Below, piece after piece: positions 33,610 to 42,498 of a stretch of 64,000 nucleotides of DNA. Every line of letters starts with the position of its first letter. Position 1 is the first letter of the stretch. Source of the DNA: Cyrtobacter comes (lineage in GTDB: Bacteria; Pseudomonadota; Alphaproteobacteria; Rickettsiales; Midichloriaceae); the NCBI RefSeq assembly GCF_034470605.1, contig NZ_JARGYT010000001.1, positions 1 to 64,000 of the forward strand, read 5' to 3'. The translations under genes and the position numbers were made by a program. The notes under the pieces are model-generated. The model did no database searches. It saw only the letters and a list, made by a program, of their open reading frames with translations, and was not told the origin of the DNA.

Positions 33610-34536
33610 ATGGGCGATATAGTTTCTAGTATTCTATCTAATTATCGCGCCGCTCCTGTGGGTGTAAGGGTTAACATTGCTAGATTGCTAACCTCTGGAA
33701 GGCTTGCTCATACTGGAAAATTACTGATACTTCCTGTAGATCAGGGTGTGGAGCATGGTCCTATTAGAAGTTTTTCATATAATGAGGATGCGTATGATCC
33801 GTTGTATCATCCTAATCTTGCCTTAGAAGCTGGGTTGAGCGCTTATGCTGCGCCTATAGGTATGATTGAGTTGGCTGCAGATCTCTATGCCCATCGGTTA
33901 CCATTGATACTAAAATTGAATAATTCTAATTTGCTTCATCCAAAAGAATTAAATGGCGAGTATCAGGCTATAACGGCATCTGTAAAAGATGCTGTTAGGT
34001 TAGGCTGTTGTGCCGTGGGATTTACAATATATCCAGGCTCTCCTCAAGGGTTATATATGATGGAAGAGGCGAAAGAAATAATATGTGAAGCAAACTCTTA
34101 TGGCCTTCCTTCTGTTATATGGTCTTATCCAAGGGGTGCTGGAATAGAAGATGGTTATGAGACATCAATTGATGTTATTTCGTATGCGGTGCATATTGCG
34201 GCGCTAATGGGGGCGCATATCATAAAGACTAAGATACCATCATCTCATGTAATGGATAAAAAGGTTAATATTAACTTTGATCTTCATGATATGTCATTGC
34301 GTATCAGGCAAATTATGAAATGTGCGTTTAGCTCAAAGAGGATTGTACTATTTTCTGGTGGTGCTTCAAAAGACATAAGCAATATAAAAGATGAGATTCT
34401 TGCAATTAAAAAAGGTGGTGGGTCAGGATCTATAATTGGACGTAATACGTTTCAAAGACCTCGAAAAGAAGCTGTAGAAATGCTTAATAGCATTATTGCA
34501 TTATATGGCTCTTATGGTGATGTAAATTATTTATAA
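33610..34536 (+). CDS. class I fructose-bisphosphate aldolase (DhnA/FbaB type)
   Basis: Reversibly condenses the two triose phosphates to fructose 1,6-bisphosphate through a Schiff base. Features of the family are LLILPVDQGVEHGP near the N-terminus, IIKTKIP with candidate Schiff-base lysines K206/K208, FSGGASKD and the phosphate-binding end GSGSIIGRNTFQRP. Length 308 aa, normal. In Rickettsiales this enzyme works with PpdK and GpmI in gluconeogenesis, which here would supply triose and hexose phosphates from pyruvate. It directly abuts nuoI. Confidence 0.93.
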   Translation: MGDIVSSILSNYRAAPVGVRVNIARLLTSGRLAHTGKLLILPVDQGVEHGPIRSFSYNEDAYDPLYHPNLALEAGLSAYAAPIGMIELAADLYAHRLPLILKLNNSNLLHPKELNGEYQAITASVKDAVRLGCCAVGFTIYPGSPQGLYMMEEAKEIICEANSYGLPSVIWSYPRGAGIEDGYETSIDVISYAVHIAALMGAHIIKTKIPSSHVMDKKVNINFDLHDMSLRIRQIMKCAFSSKRIVLFSGGASKDISNIKDEILAIKKGGGSGSIIGRNTFQRPRKEAVEMLNSIIALYGSYGDVNYL

Positions 34537-34588
34537 GATGGCTCGTTTGAGTGTTGTAGATTATTTTTGTATCCTGAAATAATCTGGT

Positions 34589-34615
34589 AAGCTAATTCTT
34601 ATAGCTTCAGTTTTT
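34589..34615 (+). terminator. weak rho-independent terminator of the aldolase gene
   Basis: AAGCTA, 7-base loop, TAGCTT, then CAGTTTTT. The stem is short, but position (52 bases past the stop) and T-run fit. Confidence 0.5.
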
Positions 34616-34639
34616 GTAATAGCTACCTTGCATAGTCGT

Positions 34640-34666
34640 ATCTACAGATTTATATAATCTGTAGAT
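34640..34666. repeat. perfect 11-bp hairpin
   Basis: ATCTACAGATT, loop TATAT, AATCTGTAGAT. It lies between convergent genes and may back up termination, although no T-run follows. Confidence 0.5.
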
Positions 34667-34874
34667 GTAGTGCGATAAGTTGAGATAGCATAAAATATAC
34701 AATAGAGTGCAATGAAGGCTAGGTGCTATAAAAATGTGAGCATATAGTGTAGATTCACGCCAGAAAGTAATAAGCTTTATAGAACAAGGGGATAAAATTG
34801 GCGACACAGATATTTAAATAAGTCAGTTGGCATCTTAGATATAAAAGCGAAGGTAATTTTAGGCAAAGAAAATA

Positions 34875-34912
34875 TTAAGGTAGCATGCCAAAGGGAGGGT
34901 ACGCTACCTTAA
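34875..34912 (-). terminator. hairpin downstream of cca, probable terminator
   Basis: TTAAGGTAGC, 18-base loop, GCTACCTTAA, with AAAAT on one side and ATATT on the other. It lies 38 bases past the cca stop and could serve both convergent genes. Confidence 0.5.
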
Positions 34913-34950
34913 AATATCTATATCATGGCCGTCCTATTTGATGGTGTTTA

Positions 34951-36150
34951 TTAGATAAATAGTTCTTTTATTAATTGTTCTTTACATTTTTTAAAATCTG
35001 AATCTATCCATATATGTTTTGCCTTTTTAAGCAAAATGTTAAGCTCCTTTCCATGTATGCCAAGATCCATTAAATCGAAGCCAGAGATTGGAAATTTTGG
35101 GTACTCATATGATAGTACTCTATCTAGCAGTGCTTCTTTTTGCTCAATATTAAACACGAGGCTTTGAAAGGCTATAATATCAGATATGCGCTCCACGCCA
35201 TATTCATAAGTTAGTTCCTTTAGTGCTGGCTCATCTATTAAATAGAGATTTTTATATTCATGAAAAAGAAGAAAGCTTAGTCTATCTTTTTCTTTATTAG
35301 AAAATTTCCATCTTTCGTATATTTGCAATATGTGCTCTTTTTTTGTTTTATTTATAAAGAGTATGTATGCAAGATTAATTATTGGGTCGTTAGAAAAATT
35401 TAATAATTGAATATTTTCGAAATTTTTTGGTATTAGTATAGAATCTAAGACATTATTTTTATACATTATACTAATTACTTCTATTGCATAGGGATTAGAG
35501 AGAGTCTTTAATATCTCGGCTCTTATCCTTTCTCCTGATATTTTATCCAATAGATATGAATATTTTATAGAGCTTTCCATGCTCTGGCTATCTATTTTAT
35601 GAACACCTATATAGCTGATAAATCTAAAATACCTCAATATCCTTAAGTGATCTTCGTGTATTCTATCATTTGGATTATCGATAAATTTGATCATTTTGTC
35701 GTCTAGATCTTGTATACCGCCCTTATAATCATAAACATTGCCATGTTTATCCATATATAATGCATTAATTGTAAAATCCCTTCTTGATGCATCGTCCTCC
35801 CATTTAGTTGTAAAAGAGACTTGTGCATGTCTACCATCGCATTTTTCATCTTTTCTAAGTGTGGTGATTTCGAAATTTTTACCATCTACAACTGCTGTTA
35901 TAGTTCCAAAATTTATCCCAGTTGGTATAAATTTTATTTCAGCTTCTTTGCAAATTTTTATCACATCTTCTGGTTTTAATGTGGTAGCTATATCTAGATC
36001 TTTAGGCTCGATTGAAAATAGCATATCTCTAACTGCGCCACCCACTATTCTTGCCTCACCTATCTTCTCTAATAATGATATTATGTGAAATGCCTCTTTA
36101 TAATTACCTGTATCTTGAAATTTCATAAGAGATTTAATACAATGCGACAT
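34951..36150 (-). CDS. cca: CCA tRNA nucleotidyltransferase / poly(A) polymerase family protein
   Basis: Class II nucleotidyltransferase that adds or repairs the CCA end of tRNAs. Head domain with RIVGGAVRDMLF near 37, catalytic DLDIAT near 52, TLRKDEKCDGRHAQV and the nucleotide-selecting RRDFTINALYMD. Neck, body and tail are helical. Length 399 aa, normal for alphaproteobacteria. It is needed here because at least tRNA-Met lacks an encoded CCA end. A poly(A) polymerase is an alternative but less likely. Confidence 0.93.
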   Translation of the reverse strand: MSHCIKSLMKFQDTGNYKEAFHIISLLEKIGEARIVGGAVRDMLFSIEPKDLDIATTLKPEDVIKICKEAEIKFIPTGINFGTITAVVDGKNFEITTLRKDEKCDGRHAQVSFTTKWEDDASRRDFTINALYMDKHGNVYDYKGGIQDLDDKMIKFIDNPNDRIHEDHLRILRYFRFISYIGVHKIDSQSMESSIKYSYLLDKISGERIRAEILKTLSNPYAIEVISIMYKNNVLDSILIPKNFENIQLLNFSNDPIINLAYILFINKTKKEHILQIYERWKFSNKEKDRLSFLLFHEYKNLYLIDEPALKELTYEYGVERISDIIAFQSLVFNIEQKEALLDRVLSYEYPKFPISGFDLMDLGIHGKELNILLKKAKHIWIDSDFKKCKEQLIKELFI

Positions 36151-36201
36151 GCTGCCTGTTTGGAATCCTGACAGATCTCATGTTTATTGTCTAGGAAATA
36201 G

Positions 36202-36651
36202 ATGTTTGAATACCTTGTTGAAAATATTGATGTATTTTGGGCCGTTTTTGGTGTTTTTTTATTGCTTGCGGAACTTATTCTTGGTGCGTTTTTTTTGCTT
36301 TTCATCATGGGTTTGTCTGCAATCCTTGTATCTGTTGTGGTTTTTTTAGGAGTTACTCCAGATTTCATTTCGCAACTCTCCTTATTTTCTTTCTTGTTCA
36401 TAGTTATTAGTGTTTTATCTTGGAGGAGGATAAAAGGGTATTTCATAGATAAAAGACAGCATTATAACAATATAGTTGGCTCTAGTGCGGTAGTTGTAGG
36501 TGGTGATATTGAGCCCGGGAAGATAGGTAAGATAAAGTGGTCTGGTACAACTTGTAATGCATCTTCTAGTCTTTTAATAAAAAACGGCTCTAGTGTTGTA
36601 ATAGTGGAAAATATTGGTAATATTTTCTTTGTAAAAGAAGGTAAGGAATAA
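36202..36651 (+). CDS. NfeD-family membrane protein (short form)
   Basis: Small membrane protein that partners a stomatin-like SPFH protein. It has two to three membrane segments (about residues 12-45 and 60-75), then an OB-fold domain (VGSSAVVVGGDIEPGKIGKIKWSG…). Length 149 aa, the short NfeD1b type without a protease domain. Its stop overlaps the next start by one base (TAATG); this nfeD-stomatin pairing is conserved across bacteria. Confidence 0.9.
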   Translation: MFEYLVENIDVFWAVFGVFLLLAELILGAFFLLFIMGLSAILVSVVVFLGVTPDFISQLSLFSFLFIVISVLSWRRIKGYFIDKRQHYNNIVGSSAVVVGGDIEPGKIGKIKWSGTTCNASSSLLIKNGSSVVIVENIGNIFFVKEGKE

Positions 36652-37577
36652 TGGAGATTGTACTATTTATACTTATAGCATTTGTGGTTATTATCTTTTC
36701 GTCGTTAAAGATAGTTCCTCAGCAACAAAGTTGGATTGTTGAAAGGCTTGGCAGGTATCATAAAACATTGCAGCCTGGCGTGAATATTATATTGCCATTT
36801 ATGGATTCTGTTAAATATAAGCACACATTGAAAGAGACTGTGCTTGATGTAATGGAGCAAGCTGCCATCACGAAGGATAACGTTAGTGTTCTGTTAGATG
36901 GTGTGCTTTATGTTAGAATAATCAACCCAGTTGATGCCTCTTATGGAATCGAAAATCCATATTATGCTGTTACACAACTTGCGCAGACATCAATGAGATC
37001 TGCAATAGGTAAGCTGAGTATGGATACAACATTTGAGGAAAGGGATTTTTTAAATACTCAAATAGTTAATGCTATAAATGAAGCTGCAACAACTTGGGGG
37101 ATACAGTGTATGAGGTATGAGCTTAAGGATATAAAGCCACCTGCTACGGTTGTTAAAGCTATGGAAACTCAGGTTGCTGCTGAAAGACAGAAGAGGGCTG
37201 AGATATTGAATTCTGAGGGCAAGATGCAATCTATGATTAATATAGCGGAAGCTAAAAAGAGAGAGGTGGTACTTGCATCTGAGGCTGTGATGGCTGAAAA
37301 GGCGAATATTGCAAAAGGGGAAGGGGAGGCTATACAAACTGTGGCTGTCGCAACTGCCATTGGTATCGAAAGGATTGCCTCTGTAATAGGGCAAAGTGGT
37401 GGTCAAGACGCGGTTTCGTTTAAGATTGCACAGGAATATGTGAGTGCGTTTAAACAAATTGCGCAAAAGGGAAATACCATAGTTGTGCCTGCTAATGTTA
37501 GTGATGCCTCATCGTTAATTGCCCAAGCGCTCGGTGTTTTTAGAAGCATAAATACTGCTCCTAAAGAAAAGAAATAA
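36651..37577 (+). CDS. qmcA: stomatin-like SPFH/band-7 protein (QmcA type)
   Basis: Membrane scaffold protein of the paraslipin group. N-terminal anchor (IVLFILIAFVVIIFSSLKIVP), band-7 domain beginning QQQSWIVERLGRYHKTLQPGVN, then an alanine/glutamate-rich coiled coil (AEILNSEGKMQSMINIAEA) and a C-terminal hydrophobic end. Length 308 aa, normal. Translationally coupled to the NfeD gene. Together with HflKC it gives this window two SPFH systems. Confidence 0.93.
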   Translation: MEIVLFILIAFVVIIFSSLKIVPQQQSWIVERLGRYHKTLQPGVNIILPFMDSVKYKHTLKETVLDVMEQAAITKDNVSVLLDGVLYVRIINPVDASYGIENPYYAVTQLAQTSMRSAIGKLSMDTTFEERDFLNTQIVNAINEAATTWGIQCMRYELKDIKPPATVVKAMETQVAAERQKRAEILNSEGKMQSMINIAEAKKREVVLASEAVMAEKANIAKGEGEAIQTVAVATAIGIERIASVIGQSGGQDAVSFKIAQEYVSAFKQIAQKGNTIVVPANVSDASSLIAQALGVFRSINTAPKEKK

Positions 37578-37592
37578 TCTTTATTTATAGGT

Positions 37593-38198
37593 GTGTTAGC
37601 CTCTTTTATTTTTCGTTTTGTTTTTTTTCTCTATGTGATTTTATCATTTTCACATTCATTGTTTGCTACAGAGCGGCAGAGATATGTGGGTGATGCGTTT
37701 AGTATGCTTGAGGATTGTGATGTTGATGAAGAAGTAGCTAGCGAAGGGGCGGCCACTAGTGAAGCTGATGAGGTGAGCGCAAGTGAAGTTGAGTTACCTA
37801 TTGCAACCACAGATAAAGTGGGTAATAAAGCTCAAGAAGATGGTGTGCCGCAAGTTAGTTTTCGTGCTCAAGTTGATGAAGGTAGCTTAAAATATATACA
37901 AACAAATTGTATTAGGTTAAGAGTTTTAGATATGGATTATGCTTCTTATGAAGATATGGAAGTGTTTGTTGAAGGGCGGCCCGTAAACATTTACGGATAT
38001 ATGGTCAAGGTTTTAGCCTCATACTGTTGTCAAGAAGAGCTTCATGGGTGCTCTGCTTTTATAGAGATAGTTAATGAAAAGGGTAATGTGCAGAGTATTG
38101 GATGGGCCCTTTCCTCTCATCCATCATTTTTTAATGCTAAGATGGGTAAATATAGGTTAATTTTATTATCATGTTTTAATAAAGATTGTGAACAGTAA
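37593..38198 (+). CDS. DUF2155 periplasmic protein
   Basis: Alphaproteobacterial conserved protein of unknown role. It has a signal peptide (FRFVFFLYVILSFSHSLFA), an acidic low-complexity linker (EEVASEGAATSEADEVSASE) and then the DUF2155 domain (IRLRVLDMDYASYEDMEVFV…, with paired cysteines and GWALSSHPSFF). The start is a GTG 15 bases after the qmcA gene; no ATG is available upstream. Its end overlaps truB by 11 bases. Confidence 0.8.
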   Translation: MLASFIFRFVFFLYVILSFSHSLFATERQRYVGDAFSMLEDCDVDEEVASEGAATSEADEVSASEVELPIATTDKVGNKAQEDGVPQVSFRAQVDEGSLKYIQTNCIRLRVLDMDYASYEDMEVFVEGRPVNIYGYMVKVLASYCCQEELHGCSAFIEIVNEKGNVQSIGWALSSHPSFFNAKMGKYRLILLSCFNKDCEQ

Positions 38199-39081
38199 AG
38201 AGGACGGATGGTTATTATTTGATAAGCCTATTGGAATGAGTTCTGCTAAGGCGGTTGCGGTTTTAAAGAAAAGGTTTGGATTTAGAAAAATTGGTCATTG
38301 TGGAACCTTAGATCCATTTGCGAGTGGGTTGCTTATCGTAGGGTTTGGTCAAGCGACTAAGTTGATGTGTTTTGCAGTGAAAAAAGATAAGGAATATGTT
38401 TTTACCGTAGATTGGAGCTACGGTACTGATACTTTAGATAATACTGGTACCAGGAATTCTAATATTGCTGGATCCGTTCCGAGCCTTGATGAGATACAGT
38501 CTGCAATAGCGGAGATTGGATGTGGTGAGATGGGCCAGATTCCGCCCTCTTATAGTGCTATTTCAATTAATGGACAACGGGCTTACAGATTAGCAAGGAG
38601 TGGTGTGCATGTTGAAATGAAGGAGCGTATAGTGAAGCTGTATGAATTAAGAATCTTAGAGCATGAGGGTTGTAGAACAGTATTTAGATTGAGGTGCGGT
38701 TCTGGTTTTTATGTTAGGTCGCTAGCTAGAGATATAGGTGCCATAATTGGCTATCCGTCACACGTATGCCAACTAAAAAGAGTTACCATAGGTGATTTTG
38801 ATTTATCGAATGCGCTTACGGAGGATGATATTTTTACACCAAATCATAACAATTTTTTGTCTAGCTATTTTCTTTCTTGTGTTTCTATGGTAGATGAAGC
38901 GATTAGGCTAAAGGTTGATGATGGTGTTGCCGCGCTTTTGAAGCTTGGTAGAGTTGTTAATCTTCCTGTTGGTTGCTGTACTTCTTCTCGAGTTTTGGTT
39001 GTTTCAGAATCTGAGGATGTGCCTGTGGCCATATGTGAGTTAACTCACTGTTTACTAAAGCCTGTAAGGGGTTTTGTTTAA
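38188..39081 (+). CDS. truB: tRNA pseudouridine(55) synthase TruB
   Basis: Makes pseudouridine in the T-loop of tRNAs. Catalytic Asp42 in HCGTLDPFASGLL, preceded by DKPIGMSSAKAV; KEYVFTVDWSYGTDTLDNTG and RCGSGFYVRSLARDIG follow. Length 297 aa, normal. A GTG start lies inside the end of the DUF2155 gene. It leads directly to rpsO and pnp, the classic truB-rpsO-pnp order. Confidence 0.96.
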   Translation: MNSKEDGWLLFDKPIGMSSAKAVAVLKKRFGFRKIGHCGTLDPFASGLLIVGFGQATKLMCFAVKKDKEYVFTVDWSYGTDTLDNTGTRNSNIAGSVPSLDEIQSAIAEIGCGEMGQIPPSYSAISINGQRAYRLARSGVHVEMKERIVKLYELRILEHEGCRTVFRLRCGSGFYVRSLARDIGAIIGYPSHVCQLKRVTIGDFDLSNALTEDDIFTPNHNNFLSSYFLSCVSMVDEAIRLKVDDGVAALLKLGRVVNLPVGCCTSSRVLVVSESEDVPVAICELTHCLLKPVRGFV

Positions 39082-39110
39082 TGTTTGTTTTCAAATTTAT
39101 ATGGTTTTAG

Positions 39111-39374
39111 ATGTCTAATGTGAAAATGCATAAAGCCGAGCTGATACAAGAATTTTCAAAAGCTGGGTCGGGATCCGTTGAGGCTCAGTGCGCTATATTT
39201 AGTGAGAGAATAAGGAATCTCGCAATGCACTATAAAAGCCACCCCAAAGATCACCAGGCTGTTAGAGAGTTGCTTAGGGTTGTTAATAAGAGGAAAGCTC
39301 TGCTTACATATCTTAGTAAAAGATCGGCTGGACGATATCAAGATCTAGTAGAGAGGCTAGGTCTTAGAAAGTAA
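39111..39374 (+). CDS. rpsO: 30S ribosomal protein S15
   Basis: Primary 16S rRNA-binding protein. HKAELIQEFSKAGSGSVEAQ, HYKSHPKDHQAVRELLRVVNKRK (family HxKDHHSRRGLL) and LTYLSKRSAGRYQDLVERLGLRK are diagnostic. Length 87 aa, normal. Confidence 0.98.
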   Translation: MSNVKMHKAELIQEFSKAGSGSVEAQCAIFSERIRNLAMHYKSHPKDHQAVRELLRVVNKRKALLTYLSKRSAGRYQDLVERLGLRK

Positions 39375-39428
39375 AAAATGGAAAAATATAGAAAAATTTA
39401 AGAATTTTATTGGATAAATATTTAAATA

Positions 39429-41783
39429 ATGTTTAAAGAATTAAGGCAAGAAGTGCTTTTTGGTGGTGAGAGCTTAAGTCTCTCTACTGGGAAGATAGCG
39501 AGACATGCTAGTGGCTCTGTTGTGGTTTCGATGGGTGGAACTGTAGTCCTGTGTGCAGTCGTCGTAAATAAGTCACCTAGTGAAGATGTGGATTTTTTCC
39601 CGTTAAGTGTCACTTATCAAGAAAAGTTTTATGCCGCTGGGAAATTTCCTGGAGGTTTTCAAAAGAGAGAAGGGAAGCCTTCAGATAGAGAGGTTTTAAT
39701 CTCTAGGCTCATAGATAGGCCAATCAGGCCTCTGTTTCCTAAAGGTTATAGACATGAGGTAAGTGTAGTATGTACTGTTTTGTCATATGATCCTGAATAT
39801 GATCCTGCCGTTCTTTCAATAATAGGCTCGTCAGCCGCCCTTTGTATATCAGATGCACCATTTATGCATACATTGGCCGCTGTTAGGGTTGGGTTTAAAA
39901 ACGGAGCACCTGTTTTAAATCTCAGTAGCTCAGAGGATGATACACTAGATATGGTCGTTGCTGGAACGCACGATTCTATCATGATGGTTGAGTCTTCATC
40001 ACGTGAACTTTCGCAACAAGTAATGCTCGATGCATTAGGGTTTGCGCATGATCATATAAAATCTCTAGTAGCTTTTGTTGAAGGGTTTGCTAAAGAAATT
40101 AGAAGTGGTAATAAGCCGCAATATGTAGCTCAAACTAATGGCTCCTTCGAAGAAGTAAATTTGAAGATTCGTAATAAAGTTGTTACTTGCTATGAAGAAG
40201 TGCAAAAGGTCCGGAGAAGGAAGATGATATCTGATTTGAGATCTGAGCTTTCATCAAATTCTCCACAGGAACAGTTAAAAGATGTGATGCATTCCTTTGA
40301 TACCATATGCTATCAGGTAATGAGGGAAAAGATAGTAGGTACAGGGGTTAGAGCAGATGGTAGGTCTGTGACTGATATAAGGGGGATATACGGTGAGTTA
40401 GATTTATTGCCAAGAGCCCACGGTTCAGCTCTATTTACTAGAGGTGACACACAGGCATGTGTTGTTGTTACGTTAGGATCTGCTCAAGATGAACAGATCA
40501 TAGATAATATAACCGGTAGCTCCACTGAGAGGTTGATGCTGCATTATAATTTCCCGCCATATTCTGTAGGTGAGTCAGGGCCAATGAGACCTGCTGGGCG
40601 TAGAGAGATAGGGCATGGTAGATTGGCTCTTAGGGCTATCTCTGCTGTGACACCTGGTAAAGATGTATTTCCATATACGGTGAAGGTTGTTTCAGAGATT
40701 ACAGAATCAGATGGTTCCTCTTCAATGGCAACTGTTTGCGGGGCATCACTTTCCATGATGGCTTCTGGTATACCGCTTTCTTCTCAAGTTGCTGGAATAG
40801 CTATGGGATTGATAAAAGATGGTGATAAGTGTGTAATTTTATCTGATATAACCGGAGAGGAAGATTATCTTGGCGATATGGATTTCAAAATTGCCGGGAC
40901 TAAAAATGGTATAACCGCGTTCCAGATGGACATAAAGATACCTGGTATAAATTTTTCCATTTTTTCAAATGCATTATCTCAGGCTTATACTGGAATAGAG
41001 CATATACTTGGTAAGATGAACGAGGTAATTGACTCTCCTAGGGCTGTTTTAAGTAAGTATGCGCCTGTTATCAAGGATATTAAGATATCTAAGGATAAGA
41101 TTAAGGAGGTCATAGGTGCTGGTGGTAAGATTATTAAGGATATATGTGAGCGTTCTGGTGCAAAGGTAGATATAAAAGATAGTGGTGATATAACCATATA
41201 TGGCTCAAATTCTGATTCCGCTAATAAAGCGCTTGGGATGATAGAAGGCATAGTGGCAGAGCCTGTTGTTGGGCAGGTCTATCAGGGTGTTGTAGTAAAG
41301 ATTGCTCAGTTCGGTGCATTTGTTCGTTTTATGGGAACTAAGGAAGGGCTTGTGCATGTCAGTGAGCTTTCTACTAAAAGGGTAGAAGATATATCTGAGG
41401 TGGTTCAGGAAGAGGATGAAGTAAATGTGAGGGTCATAGGAATTGAGAGAGACGGAAAGATTAGGCTTAGTATGAGAGAAGATTCTGAGGAGAGGGTGGG
41501 TAAGCCATTGCGTTCTTCTGAAGGTAGATTTGACTCAGGTGCTAGAAAAAGAAGCTTTTCTTCTTCGTCTGATGATGAGAATAAGAGGTACCCATCTAAA
41601 CCGCGTAGTAATACTAGGGGCGATTCCAGAGACACAAGAGGTGATTCTAGGGATACCAGGGGCGATTCCAGAGACACAAGAGGTGATTCTAGGGATACCA
41701 GGGGTGATTCCAGAGACACAAGGAGAAAACCGCAGCACTCTGCGGAAAGTGATATATTTTTTGTGAAAAGGAAGCAATATTAG
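39429..41783 (+). CDS. pnp: polyribonucleotide nucleotidyltransferase with an RGDSRDT-repeat tail
   Basis: Trimeric 3'-5' phosphorolytic exonuclease. Two RNase PH domains (first around GGTVVLCAVV and GGFQKREGKPSDREVLISR; second around GRSVTDIRGI and FTRGDTQACVVVTLGSAQD), a KH domain (EVIGAGGKIIKDI near 562) and an S1 domain (about 616-687). The C-terminal tail is unusual: a Ser/Arg/Asp-rich linker, then five exact RGDSRDT units (residues 730-764), then HSAESDIFFVKRKQY. In other PNPases the C-terminal peptide recruits RNase E. 784 aa, longer than the ~700 norm because of the tail. Confidence 0.98.
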   Translation: MFKELRQEVLFGGESLSLSTGKIARHASGSVVVSMGGTVVLCAVVVNKSPSEDVDFFPLSVTYQEKFYAAGKFPGGFQKREGKPSDREVLISRLIDRPIRPLFPKGYRHEVSVVCTVLSYDPEYDPAVLSIIGSSAALCISDAPFMHTLAAVRVGFKNGAPVLNLSSSEDDTLDMVVAGTHDSIMMVESSSRELSQQVMLDALGFAHDHIKSLVAFVEGFAKEIRSGNKPQYVAQTNGSFEEVNLKIRNKVVTCYEEVQKVRRRKMISDLRSELSSNSPQEQLKDVMHSFDTICYQVMREKIVGTGVRADGRSVTDIRGIYGELDLLPRAHGSALFTRGDTQACVVVTLGSAQDEQIIDNITGSSTERLMLHYNFPPYSVGESGPMRPAGRREIGHGRLALRAISAVTPGKDVFPYTVKVVSEITESDGSSSMATVCGASLSMMASGIPLSSQVAGIAMGLIKDGDKCVILSDITGEEDYLGDMDFKIAGTKNGITAFQMDIKIPGINFSIFSNALSQAYTGIEHILGKMNEVIDSPRAVLSKYAPVIKDIKISKDKIKEVIGAGGKIIKDICERSGAKVDIKDSGDITIYGSNSDSANKALGMIEGIVAEPVVGQVYQGVVVKIAQFGAFVRFMGTKEGLVHVSELSTKRVEDISEVVQEEDEVNVRVIGIERDGKIRLSMREDSEERVGKPLRSSEGRFDSGARKRSFSSSSDDENKRYPSKPRSNTRGDSRDTRGDSRDTRGDSRDTRGDSRDTRGDSRDTRRKPQHSAESDIFFVKRKQY
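41616..41720 (+). repeat. five 21-bp tandem repeats coding RGDSRDT
   Basis: Units at 41616, 41637, 41658, 41679 and 41700. Codon choice alternates between units, giving a 42-bp higher-order period that suggests duplication in pairs. All changes keep the frame. Confidence 0.9.
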
Positions 41784-42110
41784 GCAGATATTTTCACTGT
41801 TAATGGCGAGCAATTGTGTTTATGGGGCTAAAATTTGGTATTTGGCTCTTCCTTTTACAGTTTTGCTTGCCATTTTGCTAAGATGTTATGTAGTGATTTA
41901 AGCTGAATTAGCATAGGCTTTAATATATGCGGTATTATTGTGTGCTGTCTACGCCACCTCAAATAAAACAGCTATAACACATGTTGTGATTTGGAAGTTT
42001 CTGTCGCTTCGTTGAAAAGGTTTGATTCTCTCTATATAGCTGTTGGATTGAAGCTATGTGGTTGGTTGCTATAAATTGTAATCTTCTCAATGTTTCGTAT
42101 TTCCAAATAA
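41784..42110. other. spacer after pnp with a dispersed repeat
   Basis: About 327 bases. A copy of repeat family 2 is at 41900-41976. No gene seen. Confidence 0.55.
41900..41976 (+). repeat. dispersed repeat family 2, copy
   Basis: AAGCTGAATTAGCATAGGC…GCGGTATTATTGTGTG…CTACGCCACCTC, then the hallmark CAAATAAAACAGCTATA. It shares all blocks with 32884-32959 and 10884-10953. Confidence 0.68.
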
Positions 42111-42498
42111 GAGAGTCTTCACATTTAGATAGTATTTTGATAGAATGCTATTGAAATACTCAATTAGGTTGGTTTCAGATGATCATCTGAAAAAGTTGCA
42201 AAAGCGAAGATACGCATAAGAATGGCAATGTGCGCGGGATTCAGCGCTATAAATATAAAGCATGTGACCTTGAGAATTTTGTGAAGGGAGATCGTCGGTA
42301 TAACCGTGAAACGACCGTCAAAAGGCTCTTTGCGTGATCCTCTACAGCCTTGGGAAAGCCTCATTTTCCATGAAAAGTCTTAAATCACTCGCCCATTTAT
42401 CGGTGGATCGTAGAGGCCAAGACTTCAGAATTCAGCATTTCTGGCAGATATCCAGGAGATAGAGTTCGATGAACTGTGGCATTTTCTTCAAAAAAGTT
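42111..42498 (+). mobile_element. truncated IS1-family element, 5' half
   Basis: Near-identical to the first half of the 28.7 kb element but in opposite orientation: terminal repeat GAGAGTCTTCACATTTAGATAG at 42111, palindrome TTTCAGATGATCATCTGA, then the InsA start (HKNGNVRGIQRYKYKAC) with new frameshifts. It stops where a second IS begins at 42499; the rest is missing. Confidence 0.85.

Larger units (their letters stand above)
34537..34950. other. convergent spacer between aldolase and cca
   Basis: About 410 bases with three hairpins: 34589-34615 (with T-run), 34640-34666 and 34875-34912. A partial match to repeat family 2 (AAGTTGAGATAGCATA) is at about 34677. No gene. Confidence 0.6.

Noticed and set aside
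36123..36446. 107-codon minus-strand frame
   Set aside because: Overlaps the NfeD gene and the cca start; its Lys/Thr/Asn-rich product is a shadow.
41616..41720. RGD units of PNPase as an integrin-binding signal
   Set aside because: PNPase is cytosolic and lacks a signal peptide; the motif arises from a simple Arg/Asp/Ser repeat.
42164..42364. 66-codon minus-strand frame
   Set aside because: Antisense to the InsA part of the truncated IS1 copy, which reads on the plus strand.
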